Origin: Streptomyces sp. NBC_00193
Lineage (GTDB): Bacteria > Actinomycetota > Actinomycetes > Streptomycetales > Streptomycetaceae
Direction: 5' to 3'
Assembly (NCBI RefSeq): GCF_026342735.1
Contig: NZ_JAPEMM010000001.1
Coordinates: 4,712,001 to 4,776,000 of the forward strand
DNA: 64,000 nucleotides
Position numbers and translations under genes: made by a program. Shown here in pieces: positions 1-8,709 of the stretch. The stretch's first letter is position 1. Every line of letters begins with the position of its first letter. The notes under the pieces are model-generated. The model worked only from the letters and a program-made list of their open reading frames with translations, did no database searches and was not told where the DNA came from.

Positions 1-112
1 GCTGCTGACGCGCGGCGCGGAGCTGCCGACGGAGGAAGAGATCGCGGAGAACCGGCGTGCGGCGCCGGCCCGCTGCCGCGGGGTGGAACGCATTCGGGAG
101 GCGCGGCTGTGA
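1..112 (+). CDS. rsmH: RsmH (MraW) 16S rRNA methyltransferase, 3' end only
   Basis: Only the last 36 codons lie in the window, reading from base 2 and ending LLTRGAELPTEEEIAENRRA...REARL before TGA at 110-112. RsmH methylates N4 of C1402 in 16S rRNA, and its C-terminus typically carries the pattern 'P...EI..N.R..SA.LR..E'. The call rests on that tail and on position: rsmH directly precedes ftsL in actinobacterial dcw clusters. The stop overlaps the ftsL GTG start by 4 nt, so the two are translationally coupled. Confidence 0.85.
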   Translation, partial: LLTRGAELPTEEEIAENRRAAPARCRGVERIREARL

Positions 113-645
113 AACGCCTGGGGCGGGTGCTGGGGGGACCGGTCGCCGGACAGGCGGCGCGGACCCCGTTCGTCCTGCTGGTCGTGGCGCTGCTCGGCGG
201 CGGGCTGATCAGCCTGCTGCTGCTGAACTCGGCGCTGAACCAGGGCTCCTTCCAGCTGAGCAAGCTGAAGCGGGAGACCACCACGCTCACCGACGAGGAG
301 CAGGCGCTGCAGCGGGACGTGGACGGCTACTCGGCGCCCGACGCGTTGCAGCGGCGGGCGCACGAGCTGGGTCTCGTCCCCGGCGGCAGCCCGGTGTTCA
401 TCGGTCCCGACGGCAAGGTCGCCGGGACCGCTTCGCCGGCCGCCGAGCCGCCGCCCCCGTCACCTCCGGCGCCGCCGGCGTCCGTCGCGCCGGTCCCGCC
501 CTCCCCGGGCGGGGCCGTCCCCAGCCCGGCCGGGTCCCCGGACCCGGTCCCCTCGGGCGCCGCCGCTCCGGCCCCCTCCGCTCCGGCTCCTTCCGCCGCG
601 CCGTCGGGCGGCGCTCCCCAGCCCTCCCAGACCCCTGGACGGTGA
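109..645 (+). CDS. ftsL: FtsL-like septum formation initiator (DivIC/FtsB superfamily)
   Basis: Predicted 178-aa bitopic membrane protein of the division machinery, which in the family bridges FtsQ/DivIB and DivIC to the FtsW-FtsI synthase. A short basic N-terminus is followed by one strong membrane segment at about residues 21-45, then a charged heptad-like stretch (about 47-75, coiled coil), then a tail made almost entirely of Pro, Ala and Ser (about 110-178). The GTG start overlaps the rsmH stop (GTGA). FtsL diverges quickly, so the name depends mostly on topology and on position between rsmH and ftsI. Unusually, ftsI does not follow at once; a 339-nt repeat-bearing gap intervenes. Confidence 0.85.
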   Translation: MKRLGRVLGGPVAGQAARTPFVLLVVALLGGGLISLLLLNSALNQGSFQLSKLKRETTTLTDEEQALQRDVDGYSAPDALQRRAHELGLVPGGSPVFIGPDGKVAGTASPAAEPPPPSPPAPPASVAPVPPSPGGAVPSPAGSPDPVPSGAAAPAPSAPAPSAAPSGGAPQPSQTPGR

Positions 646-659
646 CGTCGTGACGCGTA

Positions 660-942
660 CCCCTGCGGGGCCGGTCCCCTACCCGCCCTTCCACCGTTCC
701 CCGGGCTCCGCCCGGACCCCTTCCGCGTGCGGCGCCGTTGCCGGGGGCCAGCCCCCGGACCCCCGCTCCTCAAACGCCGGAGGGGCTGGATTTCCCTGCG
801 GCGCTGGATGTACCTGCGGGCCCGTGCAGGCTGGCGCCGGCGAGTTCCGGCGCTTCACGGCGGGCACGTGCAGGCCGACGCCGGCCACAATCCAGCCCCT
901 CCGGCGTTTGAGGAGCGGGGTACGGGGCGGAGCCCCGGGAGC
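660..942. repeat. Palindromic intergenic element, copy 1 (ftsL-ftsI gap)
   Basis: This fills nearly all of the 339-nt gap between ftsL and ftsI. It starts with CCCTGCGGGG and the conserved end GTCCCCTACCCGCCCTTC (674-691). It has a core at 768-792 (with CTCAAACGCCGGAGGGGC inside) whose exact 25-bp reverse complement lies at 889-913. The spacer between the arms contains a second module (about 870-890) that also follows the core in copy 4, in inverse orientation. The far end lacks the closing GTCCCC terminus, so the copy looks 3'-truncated or decayed. The other four copies share the same end and core. Confidence 0.8.
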
Positions 943-984
943 TCCGGCGCAGGCCGGCTTCGCGCACGCCCAGGGGGTCGCCGC

Positions 985-2994
985 ATGAGCCCCCAGGAGC
1001 CGCCGCGCCGGCGGGTGCCGGGGCCCGGGCGGCCGCGGCCCGGCGGGGACCGGGCGCGGGCTTCCGCGCGGCCGGCCGCCAGGCCCGCCACCCGCCGCCC
1101 CGCCCCCGCGAGGAAACCGCACACGATCCGGCTCGGCGCCCCCAAGCCCCGGCTGCGGCTGGTCAGCGTCGGGCTGACGATGGTGATGCTGGTGTTCGTC
1201 GTACGGCTGCTGCAGGTGCAGGCCGTCGACGCGTCCGCGTACTCCGCCAAGGCCTCCGAGAACCGCTTCGCCAGCTACACCCTGGCCGCCGAGCGCGGAG
1301 AGATCACCGACCGCAAGGGCGTGGCGCTGGCCACCAGCGTGGACGCGTACGACATCACCGCGGACCCGCACATGTTCACCGTGCAGGAGAGCAAGGCCCC
1401 CGACGCCCCCGAGCAGGCGGCAGCCCTCCTCGCGCCGATCCTCGGCAAGGACGCCAAGGAGCTCACCGCACGCCTGAAGACGAAGAACACCCGCTACGTC
1501 GTCCTCGCCCGCCGCCAGACCCCCCAGGTCTGGAACCAGATCAAGGACCTCAAGAAGGTCTTCGCCGAGAAGGCGACCGCCGACAAGAAGAACAACGGCC
1601 CCGGCGCCAACGTCCTGGCCGGCGTGTTCAACGAGAACAGCAGCAAGCGCGTGTACCCGAACGGCGACCTCGCCGCCGGGATACTGGGTTACGTCAACGC
1701 CGAGGGCAAGGGCGGCGGCGGGCTGGAGTCCTCCCTCGACAAGAAGCTGTCCGGCAAGGACGGCGAGCTCACGTACGCCCAGTCGGGCGGCCGCCGCGTG
1801 CCGACCGCCGGGTCCAGCGAGAAGCCCGCCGTGCCCGGCGAGGACATCGAGCTGACGATCGACCGCGACATCCAGTGGGCCGCGCAGAGCGCCATCACCG
1901 AGCAGGTCGCCAAGTCGGAGGCCGACCGCGGGTACGTCATCGTCCAGGACACGACCACCGGCGAGGTCCTCGCCATGGCCAACGCCCCGGGCTTCGACCC
2001 CAACGACCTCTCCAAGGCCAGCTCCGCCGCCATGGGCAACGCCGCACTGCAGGACGTGTACGAGCCCGGCTCCACCGCCAAGGTGATGTCGATGGCGGCC
2101 GTCCTGGAGGAGAAGAAGGCCGGCCCCGACACCCACGTCGAGGTCCCCAACCGGCTGCACCGCGGCGACCGGCTCTTCAAGGACGACATCGACCACCCGA
2201 CCTGGTACCTGACCCTCAACGGGGTCCTGGCCAAGTCCTCCAACATCGGCACCATCCTGGCCACCGGCCAGCTCGGCCCGACGCAGCCCGAGTCCAACAA
2301 GGTCCTGTACTCGTACCTGGACAAGTTCGGCATCGGCCGGCCCACCGGCCTCAACTACCCCGGCGAGTCCCGGGGCATCCTCGCCAAGCCCGAGAACTGG
2401 TCCACTTCACAGCAGTACACGATCCCCTTCGGCCAGGGCCTGTCCCTCAACGCCATGCAGGCGGCCTCCGTGTACTCGACCATCGCCAACGGCGGGGTCC
2501 GCATCGCCCCGACCCTGGTCCGCGGCACCAAGGGCCCCGACGGCCGCTTCACCCCGGCCCCGGCGCCCGCGAAGAACCAGGTGGTCAGCAAGGAGACCGC
2601 CAAGACCCTCGCGGCCATGCTGGAGTCGGTGGTCGACGACCAGGAGGGCACCGGCACCAAGGCGCGGATCCCCGGCTACCGGGTCGGCGGCAAGACGGGC
2701 ACATCCAACCGGGTGGATCCGGCCACCGGCCGCTACAAGGGCTACACCGCTTCCTTCGCGGGCTTCGCACCCGCGGACAACCCCCGCATCACCGTCTACT
2801 GCGCCATCCAGAACCCCACCAAGGGCAGTTACTTCGGCGGCCAGATCTGCGGGCCCATCTACAAGAAGGTCATGGAGTTCGCCCTCAAAACCCTCCAGAT
2901 CGCTCCCACCGGAACCGCCCCCGCCGGACTCCCGGTCACCTACGAACCCGGCGCGCAGCCCGGCCCCCAGCCGAGCCCGCAGCCCGGTCAGTGA
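985..2994 (+). CDS. ftsI: FtsI (PBP3-type) septal peptidoglycan transpeptidase
   Basis: Class B penicillin-binding protein, 669 aa, that cross-links septal peptidoglycan together with FtsW. A basic Pro/Arg-rich cytoplasmic tail (1-55) precedes one membrane anchor (about 57-76). A dimerisation domain follows, then the transpeptidase domain with catalytic Ser363 and Lys366 (SxxK in EPGSTAKVM), SxN at 418-420 (SSN) and KTG at Lys570 (GGKTGTSN). The ATG at 985 is chosen because AGGGGG at 971-976 is a well-spaced ribosome-binding site. The frame stays open upstream to about 727 through the repeat, so a longer product cannot be excluded by reading frame alone. The C-terminus ends in a short PQPSPQPGQ tail. 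Confidence 0.95.
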   Translation: MSPQEPPRRRVPGPGRPRPGGDRARASARPAARPATRRPAPARKPHTIRLGAPKPRLRLVSVGLTMVMLVFVVRLLQVQAVDASAYSAKASENRFASYTLAAERGEITDRKGVALATSVDAYDITADPHMFTVQESKAPDAPEQAAALLAPILGKDAKELTARLKTKNTRYVVLARRQTPQVWNQIKDLKKVFAEKATADKKNNGPGANVLAGVFNENSSKRVYPNGDLAAGILGYVNAEGKGGGGLESSLDKKLSGKDGELTYAQSGGRRVPTAGSSEKPAVPGEDIELTIDRDIQWAAQSAITEQVAKSEADRGYVIVQDTTTGEVLAMANAPGFDPNDLSKASSAAMGNAALQDVYEPGSTAKVMSMAAVLEEKKAGPDTHVEVPNRLHRGDRLFKDDIDHPTWYLTLNGVLAKSSNIGTILATGQLGPTQPESNKVLYSYLDKFGIGRPTGLNYPGESRGILAKPENWSTSQQYTIPFGQGLSLNAMQAASVYSTIANGGVRIAPTLVRGTKGPDGRFTPAPAPAKNQVVSKETAKTLAAMLESVVDDQEGTGTKARIPGYRVGGKTGTSNRVDPATGRYKGYTASFAGFAPADNPRITVYCAIQNPTKGSYFGGQICGPIYKKVMEFALKTLQIAPTGTAPAGLPVTYEPGAQPGPQPSPQPGQ

Positions 2995-3040
2995 CCGCCG
3001 CCCCGGCCGGCCCGCCCCAGAAAAGCGTGAGGCACCATCA

Positions 3041-4741
3041 GTGACAACGATCACCCCCGAATCCGGGAACCACGCGTCCGCCGCCCCCGAGGCCGGGCCC
3101 TCGCTTCGCGAGCGGCCCGCCGGGCCCGGTACGCTCACCGCCGTGCCCCACGCTGATCAGCCCAGAACCACCCAGAATGACGCACCGGCAGCGCCGCCGG
3201 GAGCGCCACGTCCCCTGTCCGTCCGCCCGACCCCCCTCGGCGAGCTGGCGGAGCTGCTGGGAGTGGAGACCCCCGCCGCGCAGACGCGGATCACCGGCAT
3301 CACGCACGATTCGCGTGCCGTGCGTCCCGGAGACCTGTACGCGGCCCTGCCGGGCGCCAAGCTGCACGGCGCGGACTTCGCCGCCCAGGCGGCCGCCCTC
3401 GGCGCCGCCGCCGTGCTGACCGACCCGGCCGGCGCGGAGCGCGCCGCGGCCACCGGCCTCCCGGTCCTCGCCGTCGCCGACCCGCGCGGCCGGATGGGAG
3501 GACTGGCCGCCGCGGTCTACGGACGGCCGGGCGAGGCCCTGCTCCAGATCGGCATCACCGGGACCTCCGGCAAGACCACCACGGCGTACCTCGTCGAGGG
3601 CGGCCTGCGCGGCGGCGGACGCACGACGGGGCTCATCGGCACCGTCGAGATGCGCGTCGGCGACGAGCGCATCAAGTCCGAGCGCACCACCCCCGAGGCC
3701 ACCGACCTGCAGGCGCTGTTCGCGGTCATGCGCGAACGCGGCGTCGAGGCCGTCGCCATGGAGGTCTCCAGCCACGCCCTGGTGCTCGGCCGGGTCGACG
3801 GCTGCGTCTTCGACGTGGCCGTCTTCAACAACCTGAGCCCGGAGCACATGGAGTTCCACTCCGACATGGAGGACTACTTCCAGGCCAAGGCGCAGCTCTT
3901 CACCGAGCGCCGCGCCCGCCTCGGCGTGGTCAACATCGACGACGAGTACGGCCGCCGCCTGGCCAAGGAGTCGCCGATCCCGGTCGTCACGTTCTCCGCC
4001 GCGGGCGACCCGGCGGCCGACTGGCGTGCCCAGGACGTGGTCTCGCGCCACATGGACTCGACCCTGACCCTGGTGGGTCCGGCGGGCGAGCGGGTCACGG
4101 CCACCGCCCCGCTGCCCGGCCCGTTCAACGTGGCCAACACCGTCGCCGCCATCGTCACGCTCGCCGCCGCCGGCCTCGACCCGCAGACCGCCGCCGACGG
4201 CGTCGCCGCGGTCCCCGGGGTGCCCGGCCGGCTGGAGCGGGTCGACGCGGGCCAGCCGTACCTGGCCGTCGTGGACTACGCGCACAAGACGGACGCCGTC
4301 GAATCGGTCCTGCGGGCCCTGCGCGAGGTCACCACCGGCAAGCTGCACGTGGTCATCGGCTGCGGCGGCGACCGCGACACCACCAAGCGGGCCCCGATGG
4401 GCGCCGCGGCCGCCCGGTTCGCCGACACCGCCGTCCTGACCTCCGACAACCCGCGCTCCGAGGACCCCCTCGCGATCCTCGCCGCGATGTTCCGCGGCGC
4501 CGTGTCCGTGCCGCCCGCCGAGCGGGGCACCGTCCTCGTCGACTCCGACCGGGCGGCGGCCATCGCCACCGCCGTCGCGCGCGCCGAGGCGGGAGACACC
4601 GTGCTGGTGGCCGGCAAGGGCCACGAGCAGGGCCAGGACATCGCGGGCGTCGTACGCCCCTTCGACGACCGGGCGGTCCTGCGCGCGGCCATCGAGACCC
4701 AAGCACGCCAGCGTCCCCGACAGGCCGAGGTGAACCAGTGA
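3041..4741 (+). CDS. murE: MurE, UDP-MurNAc-tripeptide ligase (diaminopimelate-adding)
   Basis: Cytoplasmic Mur ligase of 566 aa that adds the third stem residue to UDP-MurNAc-L-Ala-D-Glu with ATP. The ATP loop GTSGKTT lies at about 174-180 and the diaminopimelate-recognition motif DNPR at 469-472. Streptomyces uses LL-DAP, yet its MurE proteins carry this same motif. The first ~60 residues are low complexity; GTG 3041 is the first in-frame start with a plausible upstream context, but an internal start near codon 34 is possible. The stop overlaps the murF GTG (GTGA at 4738-4741). Confidence 0.95.
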   Translation: MTTITPESGNHASAAPEAGPSLRERPAGPGTLTAVPHADQPRTTQNDAPAAPPGAPRPLSVRPTPLGELAELLGVETPAAQTRITGITHDSRAVRPGDLYAALPGAKLHGADFAAQAAALGAAAVLTDPAGAERAAATGLPVLAVADPRGRMGGLAAAVYGRPGEALLQIGITGTSGKTTTAYLVEGGLRGGGRTTGLIGTVEMRVGDERIKSERTTPEATDLQALFAVMRERGVEAVAMEVSSHALVLGRVDGCVFDVAVFNNLSPEHMEFHSDMEDYFQAKAQLFTERRARLGVVNIDDEYGRRLAKESPIPVVTFSAAGDPAADWRAQDVVSRHMDSTLTLVGPAGERVTATAPLPGPFNVANTVAAIVTLAAAGLDPQTAADGVAAVPGVPGRLERVDAGQPYLAVVDYAHKTDAVESVLRALREVTTGKLHVVIGCGGDRDTTKRAPMGAAAARFADTAVLTSDNPRSEDPLAILAAMFRGAVSVPPAERGTVLVDSDRAAAIATAVARAEAGDTVLVAGKGHEQGQDIAGVVRPFDDRAVLRAAIETQARQRPRQAEVNQ

Positions 4742-6156
4742 TCGCCCTTTCCCTCGCCGAGATCGCCGACATCACCGGCGGGCAGCCCCACGACATACCG
4801 GATCCGTCCGTCACGGTCACCGGTCCCGTCGTCTACGACTCCCGCGAGGTCCAGGCCGGAAGCCTGTTCGCCGCCTTCGTCGGGGAGCGGGTGGACGGCC
4901 ACGACTATGCCGAACGCGCCCTGGCCTCCGGCGCGGTGGCCGTCCTCGCGACCCGGCCCGTCGGCGTCCCGGCCATCGTCGTACCCGACGTGGTGGCCGC
5001 CCTCGGCGCGCTCGCCCGTACCGTCGTCGAACGGCTGGGCACCGACGTCGTGGCCCTCACCGGCTCCGCCGGCAAGACCTCCACCAAGGACCTGATCGCC
5101 CAGGTCCTGCAGCACCACGCGCCGACCGTGTGGACCCCGGGGAACCTCAACAACGAGATCGGCCTGCCGATCACGACGCTGCGGGTCACCGAGGACACGC
5201 AGCACCTGGTCCTGGAGATGGGCGCCCGCGGCATCGGCCACATCGCCTACCTCACCGGACTGACGCCCCCGCGCATCGGCCTGGTCCTCAACGTCGGCAC
5301 CGCGCACATCGGGGAGTTCGGCGGCCGCGAGCAGATCGCGCAGGCCAAGGGCGAGCTCGTCGAGGCCCTGCCGTCCGAGGCGGAAGGCGGCATCGCCGTC
5401 CTCAACGCCGATGACCTGCTGGTACGTGCCATGGCCGGGCGCACGAAGGCTCGTACGGTGCTCTTCGGCGAGGCCGAGGACGCCGACATCCGGGCCACCG
5501 AAGTCCGGATGACGGACAGGGGACAGCCTTCCTTCACATTGCGAACACCGACCGGGTGCAGCGACGTGACCTTGCGGCTGTACGGTGAGCACCACGTGTC
5601 GAACGCGCTCGCCGCGGCCGCCGTCGCCCACGTACTGGGCATGTCCGTCGAGGAGATCGCCACCGCGCTCTCCGGGGCGGGCAGCCTGTCCCGGTGGCGG
5701 ATGGAGGTCACCGAGCGGGCGGACGGTGTGACGATCGTCAACGACGCCTACAACGCAAACCCCGAGTCCATGCGGGCCGCACTGCGCGCACTCGCCGCGA
5801 TGGGCGGTGCCGGCAAGGCGAACGGGGGCCGCACGTGGGCGGTGCTCGGCCCGATGGCCGAGCTCGGAGACGACGCGCTCGCCGAGCACGACGCGGTCGG
5901 ACGGCTTGTCGTCCGGCTCAACGTGAGCAAGCTGGTCGCGGTCGGGGGCAGGGAAGCCTCCTGGCTGCAACTGGGCGCATATAACGAGGGTTCGTGGGGT
6001 GAGGAGTCGGTGCTCGTGTCCGACGCGCAGGCGGCGGTCGACCTGTTGCGCAGTGAACTGCGCCCGGGAGACGTCGTGCTGGTGAAGGCTTCCAGGTCAG
6101 CCGGCCTGGAGCGGGTGGCCCAGGCCCTGCTCGACGGCGAGGTCGCCGGCCGATGA
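4738..6156 (+). CDS. murF: MurF, UDP-MurNAc-tripeptide:D-Ala-D-Ala ligase
   Basis: Last cytoplasmic Mur ligase (472 aa): it joins D-Ala-D-Ala to the UDP-MurNAc-tripeptide using ATP. The N-terminal uridine-binding domain (VVYDSREVQAGSLFAA, about 32-47) is followed by the P-loop GSAGKTSTKD at 109-118, an ASN/NDAYNANPESM stretch typical of MurF, and the C-terminal Rossmann-like domain. It overlaps murE by 4 nt at the start and mraY by 4 nt at the end (ATGA at 6153-6156), so it is read as part of one polycistronic unit. Confidence 0.96.
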   Translation: MIALSLAEIADITGGQPHDIPDPSVTVTGPVVYDSREVQAGSLFAAFVGERVDGHDYAERALASGAVAVLATRPVGVPAIVVPDVVAALGALARTVVERLGTDVVALTGSAGKTSTKDLIAQVLQHHAPTVWTPGNLNNEIGLPITTLRVTEDTQHLVLEMGARGIGHIAYLTGLTPPRIGLVLNVGTAHIGEFGGREQIAQAKGELVEALPSEAEGGIAVLNADDLLVRAMAGRTKARTVLFGEAEDADIRATEVRMTDRGQPSFTLRTPTGCSDVTLRLYGEHHVSNALAAAAVAHVLGMSVEEIATALSGAGSLSRWRMEVTERADGVTIVNDAYNANPESMRAALRALAAMGGAGKANGGRTWAVLGPMAELGDDALAEHDAVGRLVVRLNVSKLVAVGGREASWLQLGAYNEGSWGEESVLVSDAQAAVDLLRSELRPGDVVLVKASRSAGLERVAQALLDGEVAGR

Positions 6157-7223
6157 GGCAGATCCTGTTCTCCGGAGTCATCGGACTCTTCCTCACGCTC
6201 ATCGGCACCCCGCTGCTGATCAAGGGTCTGGCCCGCAAGGGCTACGGCCAGTTCATCCGGGACGACGGGCCGCGCGGTCACGCCGGGAAGAAGGGCACGC
6301 CCACCATGGGCGGCATCTCCTTCATCCTGGCCACGCTGATCGCGTACGCCCTCACCAAGGTGGTCACCGGAAGCCAGCCCACCTTCTCGGGCCTCCTCGT
6401 CCTCCTGCTGATGGCGGGCATGGGCGTGGTCGGCTTCCTCGACGACTACATCAAGATCGTCAAGCAGCGTTCGCTCGGTCTGCGGGCCAAGGCCAAGATG
6501 GCCGGCCAGCTGATCGTCGGCATCGCCTTCGCGGTGCTCGCGCTGCAGTTCAAGGACGCGCGCGGACTCGCCCCCGCCTCCACCAAGCTGTCGTTCGTCA
6601 CGGACTTCGGCTGGTCGATCGGCCCGGTGCTGTTCGTGGTCTGGGCGCTGTTCATGATCCTGGCGATGTCCAACGGCGTGAACCTGACCGACGGTCTCGA
6701 CGGCCTGGCCACCGGCGCAGCCGTGATGGTCTTCGGCGCCTACACCTTCATCGGCGTCTGGCAGTACCAGGAGTCCTGCGCCAACGCGCAGACCCTGACC
6801 AACCCGGCCGCCTGTTTCGAGGTGCGCGACCCACTGGACCTCGCGGTCGTCGCCGCCGCCCTGATGGGCGCCTGCTTCGGCTTCCTGTGGTGGAACACCT
6901 CGCCCGCCAAGATCTTCATGGGCGACACCGGATCGCTGGCCCTCGGCGGCGCGCTCGCCGGCCTGGCGATCTGCTCCCGCACGGAGTTCCTGATGGCGCT
7001 CCTCGGCGGCCTCTTCGTCCTGATCACCATGTCGGTCGTCATCCAGGTCGGCTCCTTCAAGCTGACCGGCAAGCGCGTCTTCCGGATGGCACCGCTGCAG
7101 CACCACTTCGAACTCAAGGGGTGGTCGGAAGTCCTGGTCGTCGTCCGGTTCTGGATCATCCAGGGCATGTGCGTGATCGTGGGCCTCGGAGTCTTCTACG
7201 CGGGATGGGCAGCCGACAAGTGA
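6153..7223 (+). CDS. mraY: MraY, phospho-MurNAc-pentapeptide translocase (lipid I synthase)
   Basis: Integral membrane enzyme of 356 aa that transfers phospho-MurNAc-pentapeptide to undecaprenyl phosphate, making lipid I. About ten hydrophobic helices are visible. Family motifs are present: GKKGTPTMGG after helix 1, FLDDYIK with the acidic pair in the first active-site loop, NLTDGLDGLA in the middle, and the cytoplasmic PLQHHFE motif near the C-terminus. Length matches the family. It begins inside murF (ATGA) and ends 19 nt into murD if MurD starts at 7205. Confidence 0.97.
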   Translation: MRQILFSGVIGLFLTLIGTPLLIKGLARKGYGQFIRDDGPRGHAGKKGTPTMGGISFILATLIAYALTKVVTGSQPTFSGLLVLLLMAGMGVVGFLDDYIKIVKQRSLGLRAKAKMAGQLIVGIAFAVLALQFKDARGLAPASTKLSFVTDFGWSIGPVLFVVWALFMILAMSNGVNLTDGLDGLATGAAVMVFGAYTFIGVWQYQESCANAQTLTNPAACFEVRDPLDLAVVAAALMGACFGFLWWNTSPAKIFMGDTGSLALGGALAGLAICSRTEFLMALLGGLFVLITMSVVIQVGSFKLTGKRVFRMAPLQHHFELKGWSEVLVVVRFWIIQGMCVIVGLGVFYAGWAADK

Positions 7224-8632
7224 CCGCCTGGCACGGCAAGAACATCACCGTCGCCGGCCTCGGCGTGAGCGGCATCAGCGCCGCGCGCGCCCTGGCCGGC
7301 CTCGGCGCGGTCGTCACCGTCGTGGACGGCGGCGACAGCGAGGGCCACCGGGCCCGGGCCGCGGAGCTGGAGGCGGCGGGCATCTCCGTACGCCTGGGCG
7401 ACGCGCAGACCCTGCCCGAGGGCACGGACCTCGTGGTCACCTCGCCGGGCTGGAAGCCCGACAGCCCCCTGTTCGCGGCCGCGGCCGCGGCGGGCGTGGA
7501 CGTCGTGGGCGACGTCGAGATCGCCTGGCTGCTGCGCGGTCCGGACGCCGCCCCCTGGCTGGCGATCACCGGAACCAACGGCAAGACCACCACCACCCAG
7601 ATGCTCGCCTCGATCCTCCGGGCGGCCGGGCTGCGGACGGCGGCCGTCGGCAACATCGGCACCCCGATCATCGACGTGGTGCTCGGCGAGGAGCAGTACG
7701 ACGTACTCGCCGTCGAGCTCTCCAGCTACCAGCTGCACTGGGCGCCCTCGGTGCGCCCCCACTCCGCGGCCGTCCTGAACCTGGCCCCGGACCACCTCGA
7801 CTGGCACGGCTCGATGGAGGCGTACGCCGCCGACAAGGGCCGGATCTACGAGGGCAACACCGTGGCCTGCGTCTACAACGCCGCCGACAAGGCCACCGAG
7901 GACCTGGTCGTCGAGGCGGACGTGGAAGAGGGCTGCCGGGCCATCGGCTTCACCCTCGGCGCCCCCGGCCCCTCCATGTTCGGCGTCGTCGACGGCATCC
8001 TCGTCGACCGGGCCTTCGTGGAGAACCGGCAGAAGAACGCCCAGGAACTCGCCGAGGTCGCGGACGTCAACCCGCCGGCCCCGCACAACATCGCCAACGC
8101 CCTCGCCGCCGCCGCCCTGGCCCGCGCCTTCGGCGTGGAGCCGCGCGCCGTCCGCGACGGACTGCGCGACTTCCGTCCGGACGCCCACCGGGTCAGCCAC
8201 GTGGACGAGGTGGGCGGGGTCACGTACGTGGACGACTCCAAGGCCACCAACACCCACGCCGCGGAAGCCTCCCTGGCGGCCTTCGAGCCGGTGGTCTGGA
8301 TCGCCGGCGGCCTCGCCAAGGGCGCGACCTTCGACGAGCTCGTCCAGAAGGCCGCGAAGCGGCTGCGGGGCGTCGTGCTCATCGGCGCCGACCGGGCCCT
8401 GATCGCCGAGGCACTGGCGCGACACGCCCCGGAGGTCCCGGTCGTGGACCTCGCACGGACCGACACTGGGGCGATGCTCGCGGCGGTCCGGGAAGCGGCC
8501 CGGCTCGCGGAGCCCGGGGACACGGTTCTGCTGGCACCTGCCTGTGCCTCGATGGACATGTTCGCGAACTACAGCAAGCGTGGGGACGCGTTCGCCGACG
8601 CGGTGCGCGAACTGGCCGCCGAGCAGGCCTAG
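7205..8632 (+). CDS. murD: MurD, UDP-MurNAc-L-Ala:D-Glu ligase
   Basis: Mur ligase of 475 aa adding D-glutamate to UDP-MurNAc-L-Ala. It has an N-terminal nucleotide-sugar-binding Rossmann region (VAGLGVSGISAARAL), an ATP loop GTNGKTTTT at about 123-131, an NLAPDHLDWHGS motif and a C-terminal domain with DDSKATN. ATG 7205 gives MGSRQVTAW and overlaps mraY by 19 nt; GTG 7220 is an alternative that would overlap by 4 nt. In this cluster murD sits between mraY and ftsW, the usual streptomycete order. Confidence 0.95.
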   Translation: MGSRQVTAWHGKNITVAGLGVSGISAARALAGLGAVVTVVDGGDSEGHRARAAELEAAGISVRLGDAQTLPEGTDLVVTSPGWKPDSPLFAAAAAAGVDVVGDVEIAWLLRGPDAAPWLAITGTNGKTTTTQMLASILRAAGLRTAAVGNIGTPIIDVVLGEEQYDVLAVELSSYQLHWAPSVRPHSAAVLNLAPDHLDWHGSMEAYAADKGRIYEGNTVACVYNAADKATEDLVVEADVEEGCRAIGFTLGAPGPSMFGVVDGILVDRAFVENRQKNAQELAEVADVNPPAPHNIANALAAAALARAFGVEPRAVRDGLRDFRPDAHRVSHVDEVGGVTYVDDSKATNTHAAEASLAAFEPVVWIAGGLAKGATFDELVQKAAKRLRGVVLIGADRALIAEALARHAPEVPVVDLARTDTGAMLAAVREAARLAEPGDTVLLAPACASMDMFANYSKRGDAFADAVRELAAEQA

Positions 8633-8709
8633 GTCCGGCTCGATCCAGGGCAGGTTCCCTCCGGCCGACCGGCTGCTCGCCTCGTACGAGTTGGAGGGGA
8701 AGATCACAG

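Noticed and set aside
650..988. Small open frames within the repeat copies, whose products contain LKRRRGWI or PAPPAFE stretches
   Set aside because: The same peptides recur in every copy because they translate the conserved palindrome core; frames, starts and lengths differ between copies.
679..2196. A 505-codon minus-strand frame opposite ftsI
   Set aside because: Shadow of ftsI extending into repeat copy 1; no ribosome-binding site or domain.
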